53,801 nucleotides of DNA from Ruminococcaceae bacterium UBA6353 (lineage in GTDB: Bacteria > Bacillota > Clostridia > Oscillospirales > Acutalibacteraceae), in the NCBI GenBank assembly GCA_002437905.1, contig DJRT01000007.1:1-53801 (forward strand). The letters run 5' to 3'. A program made the translations under genes and the position numbers. Positions 39,597 through 47,872 of this stretch are shown here, piece by piece. Each line of letters begins with the position of its first letter. Position 1 is the first letter of the stretch. The notes beneath the pieces are model-generated. The model saw only the letters and a program-made list of their open reading frames with translations, was not told where the DNA came from and searched no databases.

Positions 39597-40037
39597 ATGG
39601 ACACAAAGGATGTTTTATACCGTCTGCGAACGGAAAAAGGGCTGTCGCAGGATGAGCTGGCCGAAAAGCTCTTCGTCACACGGCAGGCGGTATCCCGCTG
39701 GGAAAACGGAGAAACCACGCCAAACACAGAAACGCTGAAGCGGCTTTCCGCTCTTTTTGATGTTTCGATCAATACCCTGCTTGGCGCCCCAAGGCAGCTG
39801 GTCTGTCAGTGCTGCGGAATGCCGCTGGAGGACGCCACAACCAGCCGGGAGCCCAATGGCTCATTCAATGAGGAATACTGCCAATGGTGCTACACCGATG
39901 GCCAGTTCACCTACACCAGCCAGGAGCAGCTGATCGACTTCTGCGTAGAGCACATGGCCAGCGAGGCGTGGCCGGCGGAGCAGGTCCGGGCGCATATGGA
40001 GGCTGTGGTGCCGGCGCTCCGGCACTGGAAAAAATGA
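39597..40037 (+). CDS. XRE regulator with C-terminal zinc ribbon
   Basis: A 146-residue protein. Residues 1-62 form an HTH_3 domain (KDVLYRLRTEKGLSQDELAEKLFVTRQAVSRWENGETTPNTETLKRLSALFDVSINTLLG). Residues about 66-140 match the putative zinc-ribbon family PF12674: CQCCGMPLED ... NGSFNEEYCQWCYTDGQFTY, then the LIDFCVEHM and HMEAVVPALRHWKK end. This fused form is common in clostridia; the ligand is unknown. ATG 39597 follows AGAGGAGGTG; the open frame upstream is repeat DNA. Confidence 0.88.
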   Translation: MDTKDVLYRLRTEKGLSQDELAEKLFVTRQAVSRWENGETTPNTETLKRLSALFDVSINTLLGAPRQLVCQCCGMPLEDATTSREPNGSFNEEYCQWCYTDGQFTYTSQEQLIDFCVEHMASEAWPAEQVRAHMEAVVPALRHWKK

Positions 40038-40076
40038 CACCGACAGCGGCCACCCCGGAGCCCCGCCCAAAAGCAT

Positions 40077-40105
40077 TTGACACTGCCGCTGCGGCGTGAT
40101 AAAAT
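40077..40105 (+). promoter_or_regulatory. promoter of the GNAT gene
   Basis: TTGACA (40077-40082) and TAAAAT (40100-40105), 17 bp apart. Confidence 0.75.
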
Positions 40106-40153
40106 ACGCGCAGGCGATACCGCTGAAATTCCGTGAAAAGCAAGGTGCTCTGT

Positions 40154-40684
40154 ATGGCTGTCTGTATCCGTCCGCTCCGCCTATCGCCGGAAGAGGCTGA
40201 TCCCGCCCGGTGTCTGGCGATCTACAATACCTATATTCTGCACTCCACCGCCACATTTGAGGAAGAACCGCTGACCCTGGCGGCTTTCACTGCACGCCTG
40301 CGGCGCATAACGGCGCAGTACCCCTTTCTGGTGGCGGAGGAGGATGGCCTGGTGCTGGGCTATGCCTATCTTGACCAGTACAATGACCGCTCCGCCTACC
40401 GCTACACAGCGGATGTGTCGATCTACCTGGACGAAGCCGTCACAGCAAAGGGGATCGGCGGGCAGCTGCTGGCAGCGCTGGAACAGGCCGCCGCGGCACA
40501 GGGACTGCGCACGCTGGTCTCCATTATCACCGAAGAGAACACGGGCAGCCTGCATTTCCACGAAAAGCACGGCTTTGTCCGCAAGGGACAGCTGGACCGT
40601 GTAGGACTCAAATTCGGCCGCTGGCTGGGTGTGTGGTTCCTGCAAAAGGAGCTGCCGCAAGCGCCGTTCAGCGGCAAAAATTGA
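40154..40684 (+). CDS. GNAT acetyltransferase, phosphinothricin-acetyltransferase type
   Basis: A 176-residue GNAT enzyme with the layout of the Pat/YncA (MddA) subgroup: DPARCLAIYNTYILHSTATFEEEPLT, YAYLDQYNDRSAYRYTADVSIYLDEAVTAKGIGGQLL (acetyl-CoA loop, residues about 92-104), ITEENTGSLHFHEKHGFV, and WLGVWFLQK at the end. Known members acetylate phosphinothricin-like amino acids or methionine sulfone; the natural substrate here is unknown. I chose ATG 40154 over a GTG at 40133. A hairpin at 40694-40724 ends the gene. Confidence 0.88.
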   Translation: MAVCIRPLRLSPEEADPARCLAIYNTYILHSTATFEEEPLTLAAFTARLRRITAQYPFLVAEEDGLVLGYAYLDQYNDRSAYRYTADVSIYLDEAVTAKGIGGQLLAALEQAAAAQGLRTLVSIITEENTGSLHFHEKHGFVRKGQLDRVGLKFGRWLGVWFLQKELPQAPFSGKN

Positions 40685-40693
40685 CCGATCAGC

Positions 40694-40724
40694 CACAAAC
40701 GCCCCCATTTGCGGGGCGTTTGTG
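40694..40724 (+). terminator. hairpin after the GNAT gene
   Basis: CACAAACGCCCC pairs with GGGGCGTTTGTG over 12 bp; the T-run is short. Confidence 0.55.
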
Positions 40725-40785
40725 CTATTCTCAGGGCAGGAGGCCGTGATGCAACCGTCGCCGGCCGGAGGAAAGAGGGAGGCTT

Positions 40786-41226
40786 ATGGATTTCCGTTTG
40801 ATCGTAGACAAAACGGCGGATGAAAATGTGACCGCCACCGTGCACGCGCCCAATGCACTGACCGATGAGCTGGAAACACTGGTGCGGCAATACACCGGCA
40901 CCGATACCCTGACCGGCTATGCCGAAGGGGAACGCCGGCTGCTGCACTTTGGCGAGATCGCCTGCATCTATGTGGAGGGCGGCAAGACCTATGCGGCCGC
41001 CGCGGACGGCGGGATCTACCAGCTGCGGCTGCGGCTGTATGAAGCAGAGCAGCGGCTGCCGGCCGCCTTCATCCGCTTCAACAAATCTGCCATCGGTTCA
41101 CTGCAGCAGCTGGAGCGCTTTACAAGCTCCGTTACCGGTGCGGTGGATGCCGTATTCCGCGGCGGGCACCAGGAATATGTTTCCCGCCGCTGCTTTGCCA
41201 ATATCCGAAGGAGGCTGGAAAAATGA
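40786..41226 (+). CDS. LytTR-family DNA-binding regulator
   Basis: A 146-residue regulator with an N-terminal strand region (MDFRLIVDKTADENVTATVHA) and a C-terminal LytTR domain (residues about 45-145: LLHFGEIACIYVEGGKTYAAAADGGIYQL ... FIRFNKSAIGSLQQLERF...HQEYVSRRCFANIRRRL). This stand-alone LytTR type is typically paired with a DUF3021 membrane protein that controls it, as here (ATGA overlap). No histidine kinase is present. ATG 40786 follows GAAAGAGGGAGGC. Confidence 0.88.
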   Translation: MDFRLIVDKTADENVTATVHAPNALTDELETLVRQYTGTDTLTGYAEGERRLLHFGEIACIYVEGGKTYAAAADGGIYQLRLRLYEAEQRLPAAFIRFNKSAIGSLQQLERFTSSVTGAVDAVFRGGHQEYVSRRCFANIRRRLEK

Positions 41227-41657
41227 AAAAAGCCATAGGTTCGTTTCTGCACATCGGCGTAATCAGCGCCGGCGGCGGTCCGGTGATCCTGGCCATCGTC
41301 TATCTGGCGCTGGCCGCGCAGGGCGTGGCAACCACGCTATCGGCGGAACGGGCAGCCACGGAGATCCTGACCTCGGCGCTGATGGCCTTTATTGCCGGCG
41401 GCGTCAGCGTGGTGTACCGGCTGGAACGCCTGCCGCTGTTCTGCGCCACCCTCATCCACGGGGCGGCGCTGTACGCGGACTATCTGATCGTCTATCTGCT
41501 CAATGGCTGGCTGCCGCGCCGGCCGGGGACACTGCTGCTGTTCACCGGGATTTTCCTCGCCGCCTACGCGGTGATCTGGCTGATCGTCTACCTGAGCATC
41601 CGCCGGCGCGTGGCGCGGCTGAATGCACAGCTGCAGCACACCGCTCCCCGCGCCTGA
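41223..41657 (+). CDS. DUF3021 family membrane protein
   Basis: A 144-residue protein with four predicted membrane helices (about 10-30, 45-62, 72-95, 103-126), the DUF3021 layout. Members are encoded beside LytTR regulators and are thought to hold the regulator at the membrane; here the start codon overlaps the LytTR stop. Trigger unknown. Confidence 0.85.
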   Translation: MKKAIGSFLHIGVISAGGGPVILAIVYLALAAQGVATTLSAERAATEILTSALMAFIAGGVSVVYRLERLPLFCATLIHGAALYADYLIVYLLNGWLPRRPGTLLLFTGIFLAAYAVIWLIVYLSIRRRVARLNAQLQHTAPRA

Positions 41658-41700
41658 CAGCGCCTGTACCACACGGCTTTTTTGCCCTGCATTTTCTGCT

Positions 41701-42012
41701 TTACACATCAAAGCGGGAAAACGGCTCCTCCTGCTCCAGCAAAAGCAGCTGGCTGCGCTCGGTGGCAATATACGCCTTATCCCCGCCAAAGGTCAGGATC
41801 AGCGAAAGCATAACCAACAGCAGCTGTATTGCAACATACAACGGATAGCCGCCCGGAATGACAGCAAAACGGACAAACAGCAGCCAGGCGGCCGTGCTGA
41901 CGACCGCCAGCAGGATCAGGGTGACCAGCCACAGGCGTATCCGGCACCGCCGGAAGTGCCGGTGCAGCGCCCGGCGCTTTTCTTCGTACTGCGTGTATTG
42001 GGTCCGATCCAT
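41701..42012 (-). CDS. small two-helix membrane protein
   Basis: A 103-residue protein starting MDRTQYTQYEEKRRALHRHFRRCRIRLW, a basic N-terminus, then two membrane helices (about 28-50 and 56-76) and an acidic tail ending EEPFSRFDV. The start at 42012 has AAAGGAGG 8 bases upstream. Not recognised. Convergent with the DUF3021 gene, 43 bp apart. Confidence 0.6.
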   Translation of the reverse strand: MDRTQYTQYEEKRRALHRHFRRCRIRLWLVTLILLAVVSTAAWLLFVRFAVIPGGYPLYVAIQLLLVMLSLILTFGGDKAYIATERSQLLLLEQEEPFSRFDV

Positions 42013-42160
42013 GGGGATAGCCTCCTTTGAAAGCGGTCTTTTTATCATTTTACCACGGTTCAGCGGCCTGTCAATTCCAAAAGCTGTCGCACATTTGCGG
42101 AAAAACCGTGCGATCTTGCGGTCCTGCCCCCACCCCACTGCAAAATCCTGCCGGCGGGGC

Positions 42161-42189
42161 TTGAAAAAGCCGGCCGGCAGTGGTATACT
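42161..42189 (+). promoter_or_regulatory. serS: serS promoter
   Basis: TTGAAA (42161-42166) and TATACT (42184-42189), 17 bp apart. Transcription starts only about 28 bp before the start codon, too close for a T-box. Confidence 0.8.
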
Positions 42190-42223
42190 AACAGGGAGTT
42201 TTGAAAGACGGAGGACGACGATC

Positions 42224-43519
42224 ATGCTGGATATCAAGCTGATCCGGGAAAACCCGGAGCTGGTAAAGGAAAACATCAAAAAGAAATTTGAGGATAAAAA
42301 GCTGCCGCTGGTGGACGAGGTGCTGGAGCTGGACGCCAAAAAGCGGGAAGTAAACACCCGTGCCAATGAGCTGCGCGCCACCCGCAACAAGGTGAGCAAG
42401 GAGATCGGTATGCTCATGGGGCAGGGCAAACGCGAGGAGGCCGAGGCCAAGAAGGCGCTGGTCAACCAGCAGGCCGAGGAGCTGAAGGCGCTGGAGGAGC
42501 AGGAGGCAGCCCTGGGCAAGGCGCTGACCGAGCGGATGATGAAAATCCCGAACATTGTTGACGCCTCCGTGCCGGTTGGCCGCGACGACAGCGAAAATGT
42601 GGAGGTGCAGCAGTTCGGTGAGCAGACCCACCCCGATTTTGAGGTGCCGTACCACTCGGATATCATGATGCGCTTTAATGGCCTGGACAAGGAGGCCGCC
42701 GGCCGCGTGGCGGGCGAGGGCTTCTACTACCTGATGGGGGACATTGCCCGGCTGCACAGCGCTGTGACCGCCTATGCGCGGGATTTCATGATCGACAAGG
42801 GCTTCACCTATTACATCCCGCCGTTCATGATCCGCTCCAAGGTGGTGACCGGCGTGATGAGCTTTGAAGAGATGGATGCCATGATGTACAAGATCGAGGG
42901 CGAGGATCTGTACCTCATCGGCACCAGCGAGCACTCCATGATCGGCAAATTCATTGACACCATCACCCCCGAGGAGCAGCTGCCGCTGACCCTCACCAGC
43001 TATTCCCCCTGCTTCCGCAAGGAAAAGGGCGCACACGGCATTGAGGAGCGCGGCATCTACCGCATCCACCAGTTTGAAAAGCAGGAAATGATCGTGATCT
43101 GCCGCCCGGAGGAGAGCATGGAGTGGTTCAACAAAATGTGGAGCTATTCCGTGGAGCTGTTCCGCTCACTGGACATCCCGGTGCGCACGCTGGAATGCTG
43201 CACCGGCGACCTGGCCGACCTGAAGGTAAAATCCTATGATGTAGAGGCCTGGTCCCCCCGCCAGAACAAATACTTCGAGGTCTGCTCCTGCTCCAACCTC
43301 GGCGACGCACAGGCGCGCCGGCTGGGCATCCGCGTGAAGGGCGCAGACGGCAGCAAGTACCTGGCGCACACCCTCAACAACACGGTGGTGGCGCCGCCGC
43401 GTATGCTGATCGCCCTGCTGGAAAACAACCTGGAGTTTGACGGCCAGAAGTACAGCGTGCGCATCCCGAAGGCACTGCAGCCGTACATGGGCGGCAAGAC
43501 CCGCATTGAGGAAAAATAA
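42224..43519 (+). CDS. serS: seryl-tRNA synthetase
   Basis: A 431-residue class II aminoacyl-tRNA synthetase of normal length. The N-terminal coiled-coil arm (residues about 25-100, KREVNTRANELRATRNKVSKEIG) grips the tRNA-Ser long arm; the catalytic core holds TSEHSM (serine pocket), motif 2 (CFRKEKGAHGIEERGIYRIHQFEKQEM) and motif 3 (NNTVVAPPRMLIALLENN). The enzyme charges tRNA-Ser and also tRNA-Sec. Start ATG 42224 follows GACGGAGGACG. Ends in a strong terminator. Confidence 0.97.
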   Translation: MLDIKLIRENPELVKENIKKKFEDKKLPLVDEVLELDAKKREVNTRANELRATRNKVSKEIGMLMGQGKREEAEAKKALVNQQAEELKALEEQEAALGKALTERMMKIPNIVDASVPVGRDDSENVEVQQFGEQTHPDFEVPYHSDIMMRFNGLDKEAAGRVAGEGFYYLMGDIARLHSAVTAYARDFMIDKGFTYYIPPFMIRSKVVTGVMSFEEMDAMMYKIEGEDLYLIGTSEHSMIGKFIDTITPEEQLPLTLTSYSPCFRKEKGAHGIEERGIYRIHQFEKQEMIVICRPEESMEWFNKMWSYSVELFRSLDIPVRTLECCTGDLADLKVKSYDVEAWSPRQNKYFEVCSCSNLGDAQARRLGIRVKGADGSKYLAHTLNNTVVAPPRMLIALLENNLEFDGQKYSVRIPKALQPYMGGKTRIEEK

Positions 43520-43570
43520 AGGCGTACCACACAAGGCCACCCGGCCCTGCGCGGCATTGCCTAAGCTCCG

Positions 43571-43613
43571 GCGCACCGGATGCCGCCCGCCGGCGGCATC
43601 CGGTGCGCTTTTT
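43571..43613 (+). terminator. serS terminator
   Basis: GCGCACCGGATGCCGCC pairs with GGCGGCATCCGGTGCGC, then TTTTT. Confidence 0.9.
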
Positions 43614-43634
43614 GAAAGAGAGGAGGCGGCGGCT

Positions 43635-44396
43635 GTGATCCGCATGGTCTATGAAGATCCGGCACTGCTGGTGTGCATAAAGCCGGTGGGGCTGCTCTCC
43701 GAGCCGCTCGGCCGGGAGCGCTGTCTGCCGGCGCTGCTGCAAAAGCAGACCCGCGCCTACAAGATTGCGGTCATCCACCGGCTGGACCGCAATGTGGGCG
43801 GACTGATGCTGTATTCCAAAAGCAGCCGCGCCACCGCCCCATTGGCGAAAATGATGGCCGCGCACCGCTTTACAAAGGAATACCTGGCGGTGGCGCGGGG
43901 CACCCTGCCCCCTGCCGGCCGGCTGGAGGACTGGCTGGTGAAGGACCGGCAGCGCGGCAAGGTGTTTGTGGCGCGCCGACCATCGCCGGAGGCCAAGGCA
44001 GCCAGCCTGGATTACCGGACGGTGGCGTGCCGGGACGGCCTTTCACTGGTGCGGGTAACGCTGCACACCGGGCGCACCCACCAGATCCGGGTGCAGCTGG
44101 CCTCACGCGGCTTTCCGCTGGTGGGGGATACCAAATACGGCGACCCGGACACAGAGGCCAACGGCCGCACGCCGATCGCCCTGTGGTCCTACCACCTGGG
44201 GTTCATCCACCCCCTGACCGGCCGGCCGATTGAGACCTTCTGCCCGCCGGAGGCGACAGGGGCATTCGGCCGCTTTGCGCCGGAGCTGCGCCGACTGCTG
44301 GCGGAGGATACGGCCGCCTGCCCCGGCTGCCTGCTGCCGCCGGAGGCGCCACAGAAACAGAAACCGAAAAAGAGAGGAAGCAACCAACATGCATGA
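43635..44396 (+). CDS. RluA-family pseudouridine synthase
   Basis: A 253-residue RNA-modifying enzyme that converts uridine to pseudouridine in rRNA or tRNA. The catalytic Asp is in IHRLDRNVGGLMLYSKS (about residue 55); LVRVTLHTGRTHQIRVQLASRGFPLVGDTKYG is the second RluA motif. There is no S4 domain, as in the RluA/RluC-like short forms. Start GTG 43635 has AGGAGG 8 bases upstream; an ATG at 43644 is an alternative. It overlaps the following GNAT gene by 8 bp. Confidence 0.88.
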   Translation: MIRMVYEDPALLVCIKPVGLLSEPLGRERCLPALLQKQTRAYKIAVIHRLDRNVGGLMLYSKSSRATAPLAKMMAAHRFTKEYLAVARGTLPPAGRLEDWLVKDRQRGKVFVARRPSPEAKAASLDYRTVACRDGLSLVRVTLHTGRTHQIRVQLASRGFPLVGDTKYGDPDTEANGRTPIALWSYHLGFIHPLTGRPIETFCPPEATGAFGRFAPELRRLLAEDTAACPGCLLPPEAPQKQKPKKRGSNQHA

Positions 44397-44889
44397 AACA
44401 ATTTTTGTCCGCCCCTATACCGCACAGGATCTGCCGGCCATGGCCGCCATCTGGAATGAGGTGGTGCGGGACGGCGTGGCATTTCCGCAGGAGGAGCCGC
44501 TGACCCTGCCGCAGGCAGAAGTCTTCTTCGCCGCACAGGATCACTGCGGCGTGGCCGCCGACCGGCAAACCGGCGCCGTGCTGGGGCTGTACATCCTGCA
44601 CCCGAACAATGTCGGCCGCTGCGGCCACATTGCCAATGCCAGCTATGCGGTGGCCTCGGCGGCCCGCGGCCGGCATATCGGGGAGCAGCTTGTGCTGGAC
44701 TGCCTGGCACAGGCCAAAGAGCACGGCTACCGGCTGCTGCAATTCAATGCGGTGGTGGCCAGCAATCTTTCCGCCCGGCACCTGTATGAACGGCTCGGTT
44801 TCCAGCTGATCGGCACGGTGCCGCAGGGCTTCCGGCTGCCGGACGGCCGCTACGAGACGATCTGCCTGTACTACCACACGCTGGAATGA
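44389..44889 (+). CDS. GNAT-family acetyltransferase
   Basis: A 166-residue GNAT enzyme: VRPYTAQDLPAMAAIWNEVVRDGVAFP start, GHIANASYAVASAARGRHIGEQLVLDCLAQAK (acetyl-CoA binding loop around residues 88-105) and LQFNAVVASNLSARHLYERLGFQLIGTVPQGFRLPDGRYE. This last block is shared with yeast Hpa/clostridial GNATs of unknown substrate. ATG 44389 follows AGAGAGGAAG and overlaps the RluA stop. Its natural terminator has been split or duplicated by the HNH insertion downstream. Confidence 0.85.
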   Translation: MHETIFVRPYTAQDLPAMAAIWNEVVRDGVAFPQEEPLTLPQAEVFFAAQDHCGVAADRQTGAVLGLYILHPNNVGRCGHIANASYAVASAARGRHIGEQLVLDCLAQAKEHGYRLLQFNAVVASNLSARHLYERLGFQLIGTVPQGFRLPDGRYETICLYYHTLE

Positions 44890-44893
44890 CCTC

Positions 44894-44922
44894 TGTCCGG
44901 CCCGTATACGGACCGGACGGCG
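44894..44922. repeat. terminator repeat, left copy
   Basis: TGTCCGGCCCGTATACGGAC plus CGGACGGCG: an imperfect copy of the hairpin at 46754-46783, without the T-run, marking the left border of the AT-rich HNH island. Confidence 0.75.
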
Positions 44923-44986
44923 ATTTGCATCAAGCAAATCCCGCTTTAGTCGGTCATTCCGTACTTGTCTATGAAATGCTGTCCTC

Positions 44987-45015
44987 TTGACTAAAACTTA
45001 ATCAAAAAGTATAAT
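44987..45015 (+). promoter_or_regulatory. promoter of the HNH gene
   Basis: TTGACT (44987-44992) and TATAAT (45010-45015), 17 bp apart. Confidence 0.8.
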
Positions 45016-45078
45016 GTCAACTGACGGAGCACACTTTCCGCGACAAAATGACAAACAAGCAAAGGCGGGATAAAGTAA

Positions 45079-46719
45079 ATGATTTTAATTATAATCATAA
45101 TTATAGCTGCTTTGATAGCCACAATCAAAATTATACTGGAACAACAATACAAAAACCTTGAAGCTGATGCTCTAAAAAATTTAGGCTTCTCAGACTGGCA
45201 TGTTGTTCATTACTTTGACGAAAAGGTGACTGTAAAAAGTCGACAGACATTGGAAAAGTATGATGATATAAGATTTTTCAGAGAAAACAGCGAAAAATTG
45301 GCCTACGCGGAGGAAGTCATCCAAAAGAAAGGAAGCATCGCAACAAATCTAAGACAGTTCCTTGAAAATAACGAATACAAATCCCGCGCACAGTATTCCC
45401 GACTCGCCGAACAGATCCGCACGGTTTTGAGAAAGACCGAGGCTTACAGGATCAAGGTTACCTATATATCGTCAGCCGGAAATAAACTGGGCAAAAAAGA
45501 AATAGCTGTAAGACAAGAGGATATAGATAAATTTAAGAAAGACCCAACCCTGCTTATGAGCAAGGGAGAGTACAATAAACTCTTGAGAGAGCAGCAAAAA
45601 GAAGCCTTAGGCCAGAAACAGCATGAATACTATGCTCGTATAAACGAAATTATCGATTACGCCAATGAGAACAAGGACTCCTTGATCATCCGAGGCAGTG
45701 AGGAGAAATTGGATAAAAAGGTTTCCCAACTAATCGATAGTACGGTCAGCGCTATCAAAAAAGTAAAAACCATTGATAGTGAAGAGTGGGATGTTTTATC
45801 CAATCTCATTACGCACATCCAGAGTGAAATAGAACAAATCGTGAGCAAAAACCAGAAAATACTTGAGTATTATCAGTCTCCCGATTTCTCAAAAATCAAG
45901 GAAACTTGCGAAGCGCTGATGAGTAGCCAAAGAGAATTCAACGAATACATTACCGAGAAGGTACAATCCATCTCACGGCTCTTTGGCACCAGAGTTATCC
46001 GGAATGAAACGATCACCGAGGACGAATACAACTATATTCGCCCGTACAAAAAAACAATCACTCCCTTTACCGCCGAAGTTTCTGCAGCGGTATTTGCAAG
46101 TGCAGAAAACAACCCACTGGAGTACATAGCAAAAAATTTTTATCCAAATAAAAGCCTATATCCAGAGCAGCTCCAAAAGCTTTATCTGCTTGTGGAAGAG
46201 CTTGAAACCTTGAAAGACGCCAAAAAGATTATTGATAACTATAAAGCAGAGTATCAACAGTATCTTGGTGATGTTCCGGATTTTGTTATGGAAAACGACG
46301 AGGCAGGATTTTATTCAAGACTCGGATTTGCTAACATTGATGAGAGCACGCTTACAGTCGAATACAAATTCTCATACACTTCTGGTGGTGGAATGGCGCA
46401 AAGATCTTTTACTGTACCGATGACAGAAGAAAATATCATAAACCTGATCAAAATTCTGGAAAATAAGCTTACTGCAAACGCCTTTGCCCGCGAACAGCGT
46501 TCCCTGATGACTAAAAAACTGCGCGAACATATCAAGACCCGGGATAACTTCACATGTTGCAATTGCGGTAATTCCACCTATGCCGAACCGAATTTGCTTT
46601 TAGAGATAGATCATATTGTTCCGGTGGCAAAAGGCGGTTGTACAGTAGAGAATAACCTCCAGACCTTGTGTTGGAAGTGTAATAGAGCAAAAAGTGATAA
46701 ACTTGTGGATTACAACTAA
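45079..46719 (+). CDS. membrane-anchored coiled-coil HNH endonuclease
   Basis: A 546-residue protein. Residues 1-20 are one hydrophobic helix (MILIIIIIIAALIATIKIIL), with no charged cytoplasmic lead. A long charged, helical region with coiled coils follows (about 60-330), then a less charged domain (340-480) and a C-terminal HNH nuclease domain (about 483-546): CCNCG, EIDHIVPVAKGG, NNLQTLCWKCNRAKSDK, i.e. the four Cys and DH residues of the His-Asn-His/zinc fold. The gene is clearly more AT-rich than its neighbours and sits between two copies of a terminator, so it is a recent arrival. A single-gene anti-phage effector is a reasonable guess; no known defence family is recognised. Confidence 0.75.
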   Translation: MILIIIIIIAALIATIKIILEQQYKNLEADALKNLGFSDWHVVHYFDEKVTVKSRQTLEKYDDIRFFRENSEKLAYAEEVIQKKGSIATNLRQFLENNEYKSRAQYSRLAEQIRTVLRKTEAYRIKVTYISSAGNKLGKKEIAVRQEDIDKFKKDPTLLMSKGEYNKLLREQQKEALGQKQHEYYARINEIIDYANENKDSLIIRGSEEKLDKKVSQLIDSTVSAIKKVKTIDSEEWDVLSNLITHIQSEIEQIVSKNQKILEYYQSPDFSKIKETCEALMSSQREFNEYITEKVQSISRLFGTRVIRNETITEDEYNYIRPYKKTITPFTAEVSAAVFASAENNPLEYIAKNFYPNKSLYPEQLQKLYLLVEELETLKDAKKIIDNYKAEYQQYLGDVPDFVMENDEAGFYSRLGFANIDESTLTVEYKFSYTSGGGMAQRSFTVPMTEENIINLIKILENKLTANAFAREQRSLMTKKLREHIKTRDNFTCCNCGNSTYAEPNLLLEIDHIVPVAKGGCTVENNLQTLCWKCNRAKSDKLVDYN

Positions 46720-46751
46720 CCGTCTGACGATTTAGCCTGGCACTTGTGATC

Positions 46752-46790
46752 GCCGTCCGGCCCGTATACGGGCCGGACGGCGGCTTTTAT
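46752..46790 (+). terminator. intrinsic terminator, right copy of the repeat
   Basis: CCGTCCGGCCCGTATACGGGCC...GGACGG hairpin followed by CGGCTTTTATGG. It is probably the original terminator of the RluA-GNAT operon. The remaining 46791-46895 stretch shows no gene. Confidence 0.8.
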
Positions 46791-46895
46791 GGCAGGGAGA
46801 GCCTTGGCATAGACCGATGGGATGGCCGTCGGAGCAGCGGTTACTGTTTTTGGGCTACGCTGCGGCGCGATCCGGGCACATTGCCCATCCATGGA

Positions 46896-46924
46896 TTGAC
46901 AGCCGCGGCTTTTCCCGATATAAT
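46896..46924 (+). promoter_or_regulatory. promoter of the sortase operon
   Basis: TTGACA (46896-46901) and TATAAT (46919-46924), exactly 17 bp apart; a leader of about 125 bases follows, with a GC-rich inverted repeat (CCCCGGGG-like) near 46978-47010. Confidence 0.9.
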
Positions 46925-47056
46925 AGGGAAGTATATAAGAAATATGTAAAGTATATAGAATGGAACAGGTGTTTTCCGGGGTGGCCGGGGCACTTTTCCC
47001 CGGGGCAGACCCGGAGACCGCCGGCCAACCGCGACCGATACAAGGAGATGACTGGG

Positions 47057-47872
47057 ATGCCCGCAAACACACCCGAAAATATGCGTGCAACCACGCCCGG
47101 AAGCGGGCGCACCACCACCCGCCGGCGGTGGCCGTGGGTGGTGCTGGCTGTGCTGTGTGCCGCGGTGATGGCCGTCAGCGGCGCCGTGCTGCTGAAACAT
47201 TATCTGCCGGATCCGAACCGCCATATTGTCCCGGAGCCCAGCGCCGATCCCTCCTCTGCGGCACCGGTGCTGGTGGATAACCCCATTGACTTTGCCGCAC
47301 TGCAGGCCGAAAACAGCGATATCGTCGGGTGGATCCGCATCCCCGGCACCACCATCGACTACCCCATCCTGCAAAGCAGCGAGGAGGAGGAAGAGGACTT
47401 CTACCTCAGCCACGACAGCCAAAAACAGCCAAAACGCGCCGGCAGCATCTATATCCAGAAGCTGAACAGCGCCAGCTTCACCGACGCCAACACCCTGCTG
47501 TACGGCCACTATATGGCCAATGGCTCCATGTTCGCCGATCTGCACCAGTTCCGCAAGGAAGCCTTTTTCAACGAGCACCAGACGGCGTACATCTACACGC
47601 CCGGCCATATCCTGACCTACACCATCTACTCCGCCTTTGTCTATGACGACCGGCATATCCTCAATTCGTTCGATTTCCACTCGGTGGAAGGATACCAGAC
47701 CTTCATCGACGAGACGCTTAACCCGCCCAGCATGGCGCGCCGTGTGCGCGAGGGGGTCAGCGTGACGACCAGCGACCGCATTATCAGCATGAGCACCTGC
47801 GTGGGAGCCGGCAAGCAGGACCAGCGGTATTTAGTGGAAGGGGTATTGACGCGTGACGAGCTCACCAACTAA
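47057..47872 (+). CDS. srtB: class B sortase
   Basis: A 271-residue membrane transpeptidase that joins surface proteins to peptidoglycan. One N-terminal membrane helix (about 27-48) precedes the catalytic domain with His151 (LLYGHYM), Cys248 (MSTCVG) and Arg257 (QRYLVEG). The internal segment between the strands (NSASFTDANTLLYGH ... FHSVEGYQTFIDETL) is the SrtB-specific helix insertion. ATG 47057 is preferred over 47048 because AAGGAG is then 9 bases away. Overlaps the LCP gene by 20 bp. A candidate substrate in the window is the SPASGD protein at 34363. Confidence 0.92.
   Translation: MPANTPENMRATTPGSGRTTTRRRWPWVVLAVLCAAVMAVSGAVLLKHYLPDPNRHIVPEPSADPSSAAPVLVDNPIDFAALQAENSDIVGWIRIPGTTIDYPILQSSEEEEEDFYLSHDSQKQPKRAGSIYIQKLNSASFTDANTLLYGHYMANGSMFADLHQFRKEAFFNEHQTAYIYTPGHILTYTIYSAFVYDDRHILNSFDFHSVEGYQTFIDETLNPPSMARRVREGVSVTTSDRIISMSTCVGAGKQDQRYLVEGVLTRDELTN

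Noticed and set aside
39156..40037. A long N-terminal extension of the HTH/zinc-ribbon protein
   Set aside because: The extension is translated duplicated tRNA-flank DNA; promoter and ribosome site place the start at 39597.
42013..42223. T-box riboswitch before serS
   Set aside because: The promoter at 42161-42189 leaves a leader of under 30 bases and no T-box or specifier stem is present.
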